Source: an uncultured Gelidibacter sp. (lineage in GTDB: Bacteria; Bacteroidota; Bacteroidia; Flavobacteriales; Flavobacteriaceae). From it: 64,000 bases of DNA. Location: the NCBI RefSeq assembly GCF_947500795.1, contig NZ_CANMTE010000002.1, positions 62,001-126,000 of the forward strand, read 5' to 3'. The notes under the pieces were generated by a model. The model searched no databases. It was given only the letters and a program-made list of their open reading frames with translations, and was not told the origin of the DNA. Both the position numbers and the translations under genes were made by a program. Below, one piece after another: positions 27,204 through 36,656 of the stretch. The number at the start of each line of letters is the position of its first letter. Position 1 is the first letter of the stretch.

Positions 27204-29504
27204 ATGCTTAAAAAAGCTATCGCACTTGCCCTCATTATTTTGGCTATTTATTCGAGCTTTTTCGCTTTAATGCCAACGAAAATTTCTGATCTAAATACTG
27301 AAAAAACGGCTTTCTCTTCTGAACGTGCTTTAATCCACCTTAAAAACATTACTAAAAAACCACATTATGTTGGTTCTGCCGAGCATGAAGTGGTTAAAAA
27401 TTACCTCATAAAAGCCTTGGGCGACCTCGGCTTAGAGACTCAAGTACAAGAAGCTTACAGTCAAAATAAAAAATGGGGAAGCATCGTAAAACCAAAGAAT
27501 ATTTTAGCACGGATTAAAGGCAGCGACAATACGAAAGCCCTACTCCTGCTCTCCCATTACGACAGTAAATCTCACGCCTCATTGGGTGCAAGTGATGCTG
27601 GCTCAGGCGTGGTTACTATTTTGGAAGGCATTCGGGCCTTTTTGAGCGAAGGTAAAACACCTAAAAATGATATTATTATTCTGTTTTCTGACGCAGAAGA
27701 ATTAGGATTAAATGGCGCAGATATTTTTGTAAATCAGCATCCGTGGGCAAAAGACGTCGGACTCGTTTTAAATTTTGAAGCACGTGGCAGCGGCGGTCCA
27801 AGCTATATGCTGATAGAAACCAACGGGGGCAATCAAAATTTAATTAAAGGATTTAAGGAAGCAAATCCAGATTATCCGGTAGCAAATTCCTTGGCCTACA
27901 GCATTTATAAAATGTTACCTAATGATACGGATTTAACCTATTTCAGGGAAGATGGCGATATTGACGGACTTAATTTTGCTTTTATAGATGACCATTATGA
28001 CTACCATACGGCTTTAGATAACTATGAGCGTCTCGACCGAAACACCTTAGAACACCAAGGCAGTTATTTTATGCCTTTACTACATTATTTCTCGGACGCT
28101 AACCTCAACAATGTAAAAAGCACTGAAGATTCTGTCTATTTTAACGTGCCACTTTTTAAGATGGTGAGTTATCCAAATTCATGGATTTTACCAATGCTCA
28201 TTTTGGCAATTCTTATCTTTTGTGCCTTAGTATTTTATGGGATTAAAAAACGAAGCTTAAACGCCAAACACATGGCCATTGGCTTCCTTCCGGGGATTGG
28301 TGCACTGCTCATTAACGGCGTTGTAGGTTTTTTTGGATGGAAATTATTGTTGATAATGTATCCGCAGTATGGCGAAATCCTTCATGGTTTTCCTTATAAT
28401 GGACATTTATATATTTGGGTTTTTGCCTTATTTTCTACGGCCGTATGCATGTGGCTTTACAACAAGGTTTATAAACCAGAAAACACAGCAAGTTTAACCG
28501 TTCCGCCATTATTACTATGGTTAATTATCTGTGGTGCGGTTGCATTTAAGCTTAAAGGGGCCAGCTTTTTTATCATTCCGGTGTATTTCGGATTGATTAG
28601 CCTTTTTGTTTTGGTCAGACAAAAGCGTCCGGACATCATTTTAATGACCTTGCTGCTCTTTCCGCTATTACTGATCATGTCGCCATTTATACAAATGTTT
28701 CCTGTTGGGCTTGGACTTAAAACCATCATTGCAACTACACTTTTAGTATCGCTCATGTTTTCATTGTGTATTTCTGTTTTCGGATTTTCACGTTATAAAA
28801 ACCGATGGGCTTTCCTATTATTTTTTGCATCCTTTGGATGTTTTGTAGCCGCACATTTCCAATCTGATTTTAATGAAGAGCGTCCGAAACCAAACAGTCT
28901 GGTGTATTTGTATGATGCCGATAAAGATGAAGCACATTGGGCAACCTATGATAAACTATTGGACGATTGGACCCAAGCTTATCTTACTGACAGTCCTGAT
29001 GTGTTCGACGCGTCTTCTGTCAACTTTGAAAGTAAATATGGCACACAGTTAACGTACAGTAAAAAAGCGGTCATCAAACCTCTTAAAACACCTTATATTG
29101 ATAAGCAAAAGGATACTGTTATTGGAGATGTCAGACATCTTCAGGTGTTTATTTCACCGCAACGCGCTGTCAATACGTTGGAATTTTTTGCCGACAATTC
29201 CAATCAATTTCTATCGTTTAATATTAACGGATTAGAGATTGAAAAGGAAGGAAATGAGATGCTCGTTTTTGCAAATCGTATCAAAGACAGATTGTTCAGC
29301 TATATGGTGACCGAACATAAATCAATCGAATTGAATTTCACCGTTCCGGCAGAACAAAAAACCACCTTTCAAATATTTGAAGTTTCTTTTGATTTGTTAG
29401 AAAATGAATTATTCCGAATCCCAAAACGTCCAAATACAATGATTCCGAAACCATTTGTGCTTAATGACGCTATAATGATAAAAAAAACCATTTCTTTTGA
29501 ATAA
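27204..29504 (+). CDS. M28 family membrane metallopeptidase
   Basis: 766 residues. One N-terminal transmembrane helix precedes a periplasmic M28 domain (about residues 30-300). Zinc ligands lie in 'LLLSHYDSKSHASLGASDAGSG' region, 'SDAEELGLNGA' (catalytic Glu pair) and 'YHTALDN'. About eight hydrophobic helices (residues 315-560) and a C-terminal soluble beta-rich domain follow, an arrangement also seen in eukaryotic ERMP1-like proteins and Bacteroidota relatives. A TAATTTTG promoter-like site is at 27164-27171. Its end overlaps the next gene by 8 bp. Confidence 0.85.
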   Translation: MLKKAIALALIILAIYSSFFALMPTKISDLNTEKTAFSSERALIHLKNITKKPHYVGSAEHEVVKNYLIKALGDLGLETQVQEAYSQNKKWGSIVKPKNILARIKGSDNTKALLLLSHYDSKSHASLGASDAGSGVVTILEGIRAFLSEGKTPKNDIIILFSDAEELGLNGADIFVNQHPWAKDVGLVLNFEARGSGGPSYMLIETNGGNQNLIKGFKEANPDYPVANSLAYSIYKMLPNDTDLTYFREDGDIDGLNFAFIDDHYDYHTALDNYERLDRNTLEHQGSYFMPLLHYFSDANLNNVKSTEDSVYFNVPLFKMVSYPNSWILPMLILAILIFCALVFYGIKKRSLNAKHMAIGFLPGIGALLINGVVGFFGWKLLLIMYPQYGEILHGFPYNGHLYIWVFALFSTAVCMWLYNKVYKPENTASLTVPPLLLWLIICGAVAFKLKGASFFIIPVYFGLISLFVLVRQKRPDIILMTLLLFPLLLIMSPFIQMFPVGLGLKTIIATTLLVSLMFSLCISVFGFSRYKNRWAFLLFFASFGCFVAAHFQSDFNEERPKPNSLVYLYDADKDEAHWATYDKLLDDWTQAYLTDSPDVFDASSVNFESKYGTQLTYSKKAVIKPLKTPYIDKQKDTVIGDVRHLQVFISPQRAVNTLEFFADNSNQFLSFNINGLEIEKEGNEMLVFANRIKDRLFSYMVTEHKSIELNFTVPAEQKTTFQIFEVSFDLLENELFRIPKRPNTMIPKPFVLNDAIMIKKTISFE

Positions 29505-30306
29505 ACGCATCAGCATCATTGGTTGTGGTTGGTTAGGCTTGCCACTTGCAGCTGCATTGGTCAAAAATGGTCATATTGTGAAAGGCTCGACAACCTCAAA
29601 AGACAAATTTGAGCTTTTAGAATCGGCAGGGATTAGGCCATTTGAAGTAACCATTTTTGAAGATAAAATAGAGGGTCAAATTCAAGCCTGTTTAGCAGAT
29701 TCTGAAATACTGATTATCAATATTCCGCCAGGACTGAGAAAAAATCCCAACTCCGATTTTGCAAAAAAAATGGCGCTGCTTTGTCAACACATTGAAAAGT
29801 CGGGAATCGAAAACCTAATTTATGTGAGTTCCACTTCGGTTTATGAGGAAACTATAGACATGCCAATTATTACCGAAGAAAGCGCCACAAACGCACAATC
29901 GTCATCCGCCAAACAACTCATTGCTGCAGAAGAGATTTTTAAGACCAATCCGAATTTTAAGACTTCCATCGTCAGATTTGGTGGTTTGATTGGTGATGAT
30001 CGTGATCCTTCAAAATTCCTATCTGGAAAAAAAGACGTTAAAGATCCTGATGGCCCTGTTAATTTGATTCATCAGGAAGATTGCATTGGCATTATTAAAA
30101 CCATTATTGCAACCCAAAAATGGCAAACAGAGTTTAATGCCGCGGCACCTCAGCATCCCACACGAGAAGCCTATTACAACGCGGTTTGTGACGCCAAAGG
30201 CATGCCACGTCCCCAATTTAACCATACAGCACCAAGTAAAGGGAAGCTCATTTCCAGCAAGAAAGTGGAAACCAATTTAAAATACACGTTTCTTCACAGC
30301 CTTTAA
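29497..30306 (+). CDS. NAD(P)-binding SDR/epimerase-like protein (YeeD-type)
   Basis: 269 residues, extended-SDR fold. 'IIGCGWLGLPLAAALVKNGH' is the nucleotide-binding loop, and 'LIYVSSTSVYEE' contains the active-site region. The Tyr-x3-Lys pair is not clear, so it may bind rather than oxidise its substrate. It starts with TTG at 29497, inside the M28 stop region (8-bp overlap), suggesting translational coupling. Confidence 0.75.
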   Translation: MNKRISIIGCGWLGLPLAAALVKNGHIVKGSTTSKDKFELLESAGIRPFEVTIFEDKIEGQIQACLADSEILIINIPPGLRKNPNSDFAKKMALLCQHIEKSGIENLIYVSSTSVYEETIDMPIITEESATNAQSSSAKQLIAAEEIFKTNPNFKTSIVRFGGLIGDDRDPSKFLSGKKDVKDPDGPVNLIHQEDCIGIIKTIIATQKWQTEFNAAAPQHPTREAYYNAVCDAKGMPRPQFNHTAPSKGKLISSKKVETNLKYTFLHSL

Positions 30307-30409
30307 CAATTAGTACGGTTTTAAGAGTTTATTTTATTAATTTTTATAGATTTGGCGCAATTAACTTAATAATGTCCTGATTTAAAGACACTGAATACCT
30401 TATTAAAAC

Positions 30410-31099
30410 ATGAAAAAACTAATACTACTTGTAGCCGTGATGAGTTCCCTAAGCATCACTGCACAGACAAAAACAGAACTTCAAAAACATTTTGAAAGCT
30501 ATTATAAGCAAATGAAAAAGCAAGGTGATATTCAAGGTGTTATCAATGCGATGACGCACTTGGATGTTCTTAATCCTACGCAAGCCAGAAAGGATACATT
30601 AGCGTATATCTATGTTTCTGAAGGCAGAAATATGGAAGCTTTAAATACTATTGGTATTGAAAAAAGCGGTACAGATTCCGATTTGAATACTGAAATTAAA
30701 GCTATTGCATTAAACGCATTGGGCGAACGCAAACGCGCCTTAGAATTTTACAACGTTCTTTTCACTAAAAAACCGAACCCAAGTATTGCTTACGAAATTG
30801 CAGATTTGTTATTGCAAACTGGCGATTTAGCAGGCGCTAAAGAAAAGGTAGAATATGGTTTGGCGAATGCTACGGATGAAATGAGACGTACGTATTACGA
30901 AACACAACAACCTTATCAAACGTCGTTAAAAGCAGGATTTTTATACCTAAAAGCAATTGTTGTTTATAGTGAAGATAAAGATGCGAACCAGGAAATTGCG
31001 TTGGCGACTTTAAACCGCGCATTAGCAATTGATCCTAATTTCAATATGGCACAAATAAGTAAAGAAGCGTTATTGAACCGTAAAAAAGGAACGGAATAA
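30410..31099 (+). CDS. Exported TPR-repeat protein
   Basis: 229 residues with a signal peptide ending 'SLSITAQ' and several helix pairs of TPR type: 'ALNALGERKRALEFYNVLF', 'IADLLLQTGDLAGAKEKVEYGL', 'ATLNRALAIDPNFNMAQ'. It is probably a periplasmic scaffold. No partner is indicated by context. Confidence 0.75.
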   Translation: MKKLILLVAVMSSLSITAQTKTELQKHFESYYKQMKKQGDIQGVINAMTHLDVLNPTQARKDTLAYIYVSEGRNMEALNTIGIEKSGTDSDLNTEIKAIALNALGERKRALEFYNVLFTKKPNPSIAYEIADLLLQTGDLAGAKEKVEYGLANATDEMRRTYYETQQPYQTSLKAGFLYLKAIVVYSEDKDANQEIALATLNRALAIDPNFNMAQISKEALLNRKKGTE

Positions 31100-31103
31100 G
31101 GAT

Positions 31104-31165
31104 AATAGAATTAAGAATTAAGACCGCTTCGCTTTTAGAATTAAGAAGTTGAAAATCGGTCAGAC
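31104..31165. repeat. Degenerate AGAATTAAG intergenic repeat
   Basis: Three copies of a GAATTAAGA-like unit flank a 'CCGCTTCGC' core. This short repeat type is common between Bacteroidota genes. It precedes a terminator. Confidence 0.5.
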
Positions 31166-31182
31166 ATAAATTCATACCAAAC

Positions 31183-31219
31183 AAAAAAGCAGCCTATTTT
31201 TCAATAGACTGCTTTTTTT
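31183..31219. terminator. Bidirectional terminator
   Basis: A 10-bp stem with one mismatch (31089+100 to 31198 and 31203-31212), flanked by A and T tracts, between the convergent TPR and M13 genes. Confidence 0.75.
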
Positions 31220-31239
31220 ATATCATAGTTTTTAGACTA

Positions 31240-33306
31240 TTACCAAATTCTAACACGCTTTTCAGGTGCTAAGTACATTGGATCACCTTCTTTAATATCA
31301 AAAGCTTCATAGAATGCATCCACATTTTTTAAAGGTTGTGTCGCTCTATAGATTCCTGGAGAATGCGGATCTGTTTTAATCTGCGTTCTTAAGGCATCTT
31401 CTCTGGTTAATGTTCTCCAAACGGTTGCCCAACTCATAAAGAAACGTTGTTCTGGCGTAAATCCGTCGATTTTATCAGGACGTCCGTGTTTCTCAAAATG
31501 TAGTTGTAAACCATCATAAGCACCAAGAATACCACCAAGATCTCCGATGTTTTCACCCAAAGTAAATTTACCGTTAATGTACACGCTGTCTAACACTTCA
31601 ATACTGCTGTACTGTTCTGCCAAAGCATTACCACGTTTCGTAAATTCTTCTAAATCTTTTTCTGTCCACCAGTTTTTCAAGTTTCCATCGCCGTCAAAAC
31701 GAGCTCCAGAATCATCGAAAGCATGAGAAATTTCATGTCCAATTACAGCTCCAATTCCGCCATAATTTACAGCATCATCTGCAGTATAGTTATAGAATGG
31801 AGGTTGTAAAATAGCTGCTGGGAATACAATCTCGTTGTTACGAGGGTTGAAATAAGCGTTTACAGTTTGTGGCGCCATTCCCCATTTTTTCTTGTCTACC
31901 GGCTCATTGATTTCAGAGAAATTCTTTTCTCTTGCCCATGTTCCAACAGCCAACATGTTTTCAGCAAAGCTATTGCCTTCCTTAATTTGAAGTTTTGAAT
32001 AGTCTTCCCACTCATCAGGATAAGCAATCTTAACAGTGAATTTATCTAATTTTTCAACCGCTTTTTTCTTTGTCTCTTCAGTCATCCAATCCAATTTCAT
32101 GATTCTGTTTTGGAATGCTTTGATGACATCTGCAATCATTTCTTCAGCTTTCGCTTTAGCTTCTGGCGGGAATTTTGCTTCCACATAAAGTTTACCGATA
32201 GCTTCTCCAACTGCACGGTCAACAGTACCTAACGCACGCTCTTCAAATGGACGTTGTTTTTGTGCACCGTTTAATGTTTTTTCGTAAAAATCCCAGTTTG
32301 CTTTCTCAATTTCAGTAGATAAATAGTTAGCTGAATTGTCAAGAGTATTCCAAACCATTAAAGTTTTTACATCTTCAATAGGGGTTTGTTTTAAGAAGCT
32401 TTGTAATGATGACATATATTTTGGCTGCATTACATTGACAGTTTCAATCTTTTTGTCAATTCCTAAATCATCCACCATTTTTTGCCAGTTGATAGCAGGT
32501 GTCAATTTTTGTAAATCAGCAAACGGTAACGGATTGTTATAGTTACGCGCATCTCTCATAGCTACTTTATCCAATCTTGGCTCAGCCAATTTGGTTTCCA
32601 TAGCTAAGATTTTCTTAGCAGCCGCCATCGCTTTAGCTTCATCATAATCGATAAATTGAAGCATTCTTGCAATATGCGCTACATATTTTTGTCTGATTTC
32701 TTTTGATTTAGCATCCTGATCTAAATAATAATCTCTTTGTAATCCAAGACCTCCAGGAAATATCCAAGTCATGTTCATACTACTATCATTAAGATTTGGC
32801 GATGCTGCAATACCAGCAAATGGTGAACTTACACCATCTACAGTTGCCACAACAGTTTGCATGTCACTGATGTTTTTTATGCCATCAATAGCACTCAACG
32901 CAGGTTTAATTGGCTCAACACCCGCTTTATTTCTTGCTACAGTATCCAATTGACTTTCAAAAAGCAATAAGGCTTTCTTTTGGTCTGAACCATCAGCGTA
33001 GGTCCCTAATTCTTTTGAAGTTTTAACAATATCTAAAACATCTTGACGGGTTGCTTTACGCAACACCCCAAAACCGCCCCAACGGGTTTCATCATCAGGG
33101 ATTACAGTGTTTTTTTCCCAGTTTCCGTTAACGAATTTGTAAAAATCATCCTTCGGACTCACTAAAGTGTCCATGTTTTCAAGGACGATACCAGGAATTT
33201 TTTCTTCTGCCATTGTTGTGTCTTTTTTTGGTTCTTCCTTACATCCAACAAGGGTTGTAACGGCCAAACCAGTAATTGCCAGCGCATACTTAAGATTGGT
33301 GTTCAT
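31240..33306 (-). CDS. M13 family (neprilysin-like) metallopeptidase, lipoprotein
   Basis: 688 residues from the ATG at 33306, chosen because it leads to 'TTLVGCKEE', a lipobox. The longer frame to 33366 adds 20 residues ahead of the signal. The catalytic zinc motif 'HEISHAFDD' has His524, Glu525 and His528. The third-ligand motif is 'GENIGDLGG', and 'NAYFNPRNNEIVFPAAIL' is the M13 substrate-binding strand. It likely degrades small peptides outside the cytoplasm. Confidence 0.92.
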   Translation of the reverse strand: MNTNLKYALAITGLAVTTLVGCKEEPKKDTTMAEEKIPGIVLENMDTLVSPKDDFYKFVNGNWEKNTVIPDDETRWGGFGVLRKATRQDVLDIVKTSKELGTYADGSDQKKALLLFESQLDTVARNKAGVEPIKPALSAIDGIKNISDMQTVVATVDGVSSPFAGIAASPNLNDSSMNMTWIFPGGLGLQRDYYLDQDAKSKEIRQKYVAHIARMLQFIDYDEAKAMAAAKKILAMETKLAEPRLDKVAMRDARNYNNPLPFADLQKLTPAINWQKMVDDLGIDKKIETVNVMQPKYMSSLQSFLKQTPIEDVKTLMVWNTLDNSANYLSTEIEKANWDFYEKTLNGAQKQRPFEERALGTVDRAVGEAIGKLYVEAKFPPEAKAKAEEMIADVIKAFQNRIMKLDWMTEETKKKAVEKLDKFTVKIAYPDEWEDYSKLQIKEGNSFAENMLAVGTWAREKNFSEINEPVDKKKWGMAPQTVNAYFNPRNNEIVFPAAILQPPFYNYTADDAVNYGGIGAVIGHEISHAFDDSGARFDGDGNLKNWWTEKDLEEFTKRGNALAEQYSSIEVLDSVYINGKFTLGENIGDLGGILGAYDGLQLHFEKHGRPDKIDGFTPEQRFFMSWATVWRTLTREDALRTQIKTDPHSPGIYRATQPLKNVDAFYEAFDIKEGDPMYLAPEKRVRIW

Positions 33307-33463
33307 AGTTTTTAAAAAATTTAATTTGCCTAATTTAGTTATTAATGAGAAGCTTATCCGGTGCATTTGTTACATCTTAACAAAATATTAAGACATTTTG
33401 CGAGAGAAATGAAAATCTTATTTCTTTGGATATCTTTTAGCGTTAGTGCTTTATGAGAGCGCT

Positions 33464-33988
33464 TTATTGCTCCGTCTTTACAGGAAGTTGAATTTGTTGC
33501 GCTTCTTTTTCGAACTTTTTATTCATTTGAAGTTTAAGATTGGCATCTGCAATGAGGAGTTCCCGTATAGCTTCTAAAAAGTCCTGCTTTTTAATATTAT
33601 CAAGATTAGAAAGATTCTGTAGTTTCAAAATATTAGTTTCCAAAACGGTCATTCTCGACCTAATAGCCGGTGTCACCACAACTGGTGGTTGCTGCATTTT
33701 CATTTCTGAAATAAATTCCTCCATAATGCCCTTCTCAACTCTAAAAAAAGAAAGGTTCCCTCCTTTTAAAAGTTCGATATTGTTTTGGAGATCTTGATAC
33801 AATTGCCAATCTAAAATAGCTTGGGAACTATCTGGGCTCAACACATAATCCGTATACTTTAAGTTTTCGATATCCTCTGCTTTTATGGTGTACGCCTTTT
33901 CTTGAGTATCCGACGTATTTTCTACAGGTTGTGGATCAGATTTACAGCTCACAAAAATTAAGACACATAGTAACATTAGCTGTTTCAT
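33464..33988 (-). CDS. Unknown lipoprotein
   Basis: 174 residues, signal II with 'LIFVSCKSD' and a Glu/Pro-rich linker, then mostly helical, charged sequence ('MTVLETNILKLQNLSNLDNIK'). Coiled-coil character is plausible. No family recognised. It is divergent from the hybrid kinase gene by 229 bp. Confidence 0.65.
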   Translation of the reverse strand: MKQLMLLCVLIFVSCKSDPQPVENTSDTQEKAYTIKAEDIENLKYTDYVLSPDSSQAILDWQLYQDLQNNIELLKGGNLSFFRVEKGIMEEFISEMKMQQPPVVVTPAIRSRMTVLETNILKLQNLSNLDNIKKQDFLEAIRELLIADANLKLQMNKKFEKEAQQIQLPVKTEQ

Positions 33989-34217
33989 AAATCAGGACAT
34001 TTGTATAAGATGATTAAGACCCAAAGGTAAATAAAATAATTATTGAAATCGGCCCGCCCATCAATGGCCAAAGTGTGATGTTGCGATTATGTTTTCGGTG
34101 ACTTGCATTCAAACAGTTGTCGCAAGCCACTAATTTTTTATAAATAGGATAAAATAGTTTTGATATCGCACCAATAGCACACATTTTTTATCTTGCTTTG
34201 CCTTTACAACTGTTTTT

Positions 34218-36656
34218 ATGATCGCATCTAATAGAAAAATCACATTTAAGGTCCTTTTTGGCTATATCGCGCTAGGCATTTTAGCAGCGATTTCAGGATG
34301 GCTTGTGTTTTCTGAACTTAGAAATTTCACGGCTGCGCAAACGGACGATTTAAAAGACCGTGATAAACTGATTAGAATTAGCGGTTTGGTAGCTGATATT
34401 TATGAGAACGAAAGCTTATCAAGAGCAGCGCTTCAACTTAATACAAACTCTCAATTCAACGCGTATCTACTACAAAATGACAGTCTCCTTTCCACCATTG
34501 ACACGCTCACTAATTTAGTTAATAACGATTATCAAAAGGCGCTATTAGATAGTGTTAAGGTCATTTTTGACAAAAAATATACCGATTTAAACGAATTACG
34601 CCGTCTTAAGGAAAATAATTCGTCTGAAAAATCTATTGAACTGACCATTAATAAACTTAAGAGTATTGACCCTATTCTCGGGAAATTGACTTTGGAAGAT
34701 TATGTGGAAAATCCGAAGTCGATTGACCCTAAAACCAAAGAAGTTCTGGAAGGGTTCATTCAATTTTCCAATGATTTAAAAGCGAAGGATTCGGTGAGTA
34801 AAGTGGATCAAAAGCAGATTGATTCCATTGTGACGATTTCCCGAAACATGTTGAACAAAATTCAGAGAGATGCAGCATCTCAAAAGCAATCTTTAATGTT
34901 GAAAGAGCGCGAATTGGTAGAGAATGATTTGACGACTTCTAGGCAATTGCGCAACCTCCTGCGTGCGTTAGAGCGCGAAATGGTAGCCTCATCGCAAAGC
35001 ATTATGACGCAACGTCAAAAAGCCTTGGACAGAAGTACCACCATTATTTACTTGGCAGCATTAGTCAGTTTCATTTTAGTGATAATTTTCACGATTGTCA
35101 TCTTAAACGACTTTTGGAAAAGTCAGCAATACCGCGAAAAACTTGAACAATCGAATGCTTATACCAATTCGCTTTTAAAAAGTAGGGAGCAATTGATTAA
35201 TATGGTAAGTCATGATTTACGCTCGCCTTTAAGCACGATTTCCGGGTATAGCGAGCTGCTTCAAAAAACAGCACAGAACACAAAAGAAGTTAATTATTTG
35301 GATCATATTAAGAATGCTTCGAGCTATATGAGCCAATTGGTAGATGATCTTTTGGAATTCTCAAAACTTGAGGATGGCCATATTACAATTGAAAGCATTC
35401 CTTTTAATCTGCGCACCATTTTAGACGAAACAAGTTCAAATATCAAAGCGATTTATGATGATAAACCGATTGAACTTTATGTTAAACATGCCCCACAGCT
35501 CGACCGCACCATCGTTTCCGATCCTTTCAGAATTAAACAAGTGCTCTATAATTTAATTGGAAACGCCTACAAATTTACTGAGGAAGGCAGCATTACAATT
35601 AGCACCCAATTACACTCCAAAAACAATGTACATACCGTAACCATTATCGTTTCAGACACCGGAATTGGTATCAGTAAGGAAAAGCAAGAGGATATTTTTA
35701 ATGCATTTACCCAAGTCAACCAAACCAAAAACTCCAAGAATTCAGGTTTTGGATTAGGATTGGCCATTTCCAAAAAGTTGATGCACATTTTAAAAGGGAA
35801 ATTAACCTTGGAAAGCACACCAGGACGCGGCAGCAGATTTGAAATATCATTCCCTGTAAAACTTTCTGATGCTGTTTTGGAAACGACACCAGCTATTAAA
35901 AAGACATCCCATTTTAAATTGAAGGCGGTTATTGTGGATGATGACGCCTCATTACGACAATTAATTACCGATGTGTTGGGGCAACACAACATCACAACCT
36001 ATACGTTTGAAGACGCCAAAGCTGCTCTTGCCGATATGGAAAACCTGAAATTTGATGTTGTAATTACGGACATCCAATTGCCAAAGATGAACGGCTTTCA
36101 TTTTATGGAAACCCTTAAAAAGACGCCATTTTATAAGCAGCAACCAATTATCGCGATGACTGGAAGAACAGATATTGCTACTGAAAATTATATTGAAAGT
36201 GGCTTTTCAAAAGTGGTTTTCAAACCGTTTGCATCGCATATATGGTTTGATATTTTAAGCGAATTATTTCCGAAGAGTATTACAAAACCAGAAGAAAGCA
36301 AAAAAACGCAATCCTATAGCTGTGACTATTTTGATACTAATTCCATCGCTGGCTTTTTAAATTATGATGAAGAGGCACTGAAATCGCTTTTAGAGTTGTT
36401 TTTAAAAGACACTAAAAAACATATGGCCGAGCTAAAAACAGCAGTCCAGCAAAATGACCTTAAAACCATCACCGATTTAAGTCACAGAATGCTGACCATG
36501 TTCAAGCAATTAGGCGCACATACCATAGTGCCTTTTTTAATAAAATTAGAGCGCACACCCGTTGCCGACAAAGCGCTTGTGGATGCTTTAGAGAAAGAGC
36601 TTGACCCTTTTTGCAAAGCTATGGAAGCTTATATTACTCCAAATTATACTCCTTAA
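34218..36656 (+). CDS. Hybrid sensor histidine kinase with REC and HPt domains
   Basis: 812 residues. Two transmembrane helices (about 10-30 and 275-298) bracket a helical periplasmic sensor region rich in coiled-coil sequence. The dimerisation domain has phospho-acceptor His332 ('SHDLRSPLSTISGYSEL'). An ATPase domain follows with 'NLIGNAYKFTEEG', 'DTGIGI' and 'GFGLGLAI'. The receiver has Asp618 ('VITDIQLPKMNG'), and the HPt domain has His756 ('DLSHRMLTMFKQLG'). This is a full internal His-Asp-His relay, needing an external receiver as output. The NtrC-type gene next door, converging with a 23-bp overlap, is the obvious candidate. Confidence 0.93.
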   Translation: MIASNRKITFKVLFGYIALGILAAISGWLVFSELRNFTAAQTDDLKDRDKLIRISGLVADIYENESLSRAALQLNTNSQFNAYLLQNDSLLSTIDTLTNLVNNDYQKALLDSVKVIFDKKYTDLNELRRLKENNSSEKSIELTINKLKSIDPILGKLTLEDYVENPKSIDPKTKEVLEGFIQFSNDLKAKDSVSKVDQKQIDSIVTISRNMLNKIQRDAASQKQSLMLKERELVENDLTTSRQLRNLLRALEREMVASSQSIMTQRQKALDRSTTIIYLAALVSFILVIIFTIVILNDFWKSQQYREKLEQSNAYTNSLLKSREQLINMVSHDLRSPLSTISGYSELLQKTAQNTKEVNYLDHIKNASSYMSQLVDDLLEFSKLEDGHITIESIPFNLRTILDETSSNIKAIYDDKPIELYVKHAPQLDRTIVSDPFRIKQVLYNLIGNAYKFTEEGSITISTQLHSKNNVHTVTIIVSDTGIGISKEKQEDIFNAFTQVNQTKNSKNSGFGLGLAISKKLMHILKGKLTLESTPGRGSRFEISFPVKLSDAVLETTPAIKKTSHFKLKAVIVDDDASLRQLITDVLGQHNITTYTFEDAKAALADMENLKFDVVITDIQLPKMNGFHFMETLKKTPFYKQQPIIAMTGRTDIATENYIESGFSKVVFKPFASHIWFDILSELFPKSITKPEESKKTQSYSCDYFDTNSIAGFLNYDEEALKSLLELFLKDTKKHMAELKTAVQQNDLKTITDLSHRMLTMFKQLGAHTIVPFLIKLERTPVADKALVDALEKELDPFCKAMEAYITPNYTP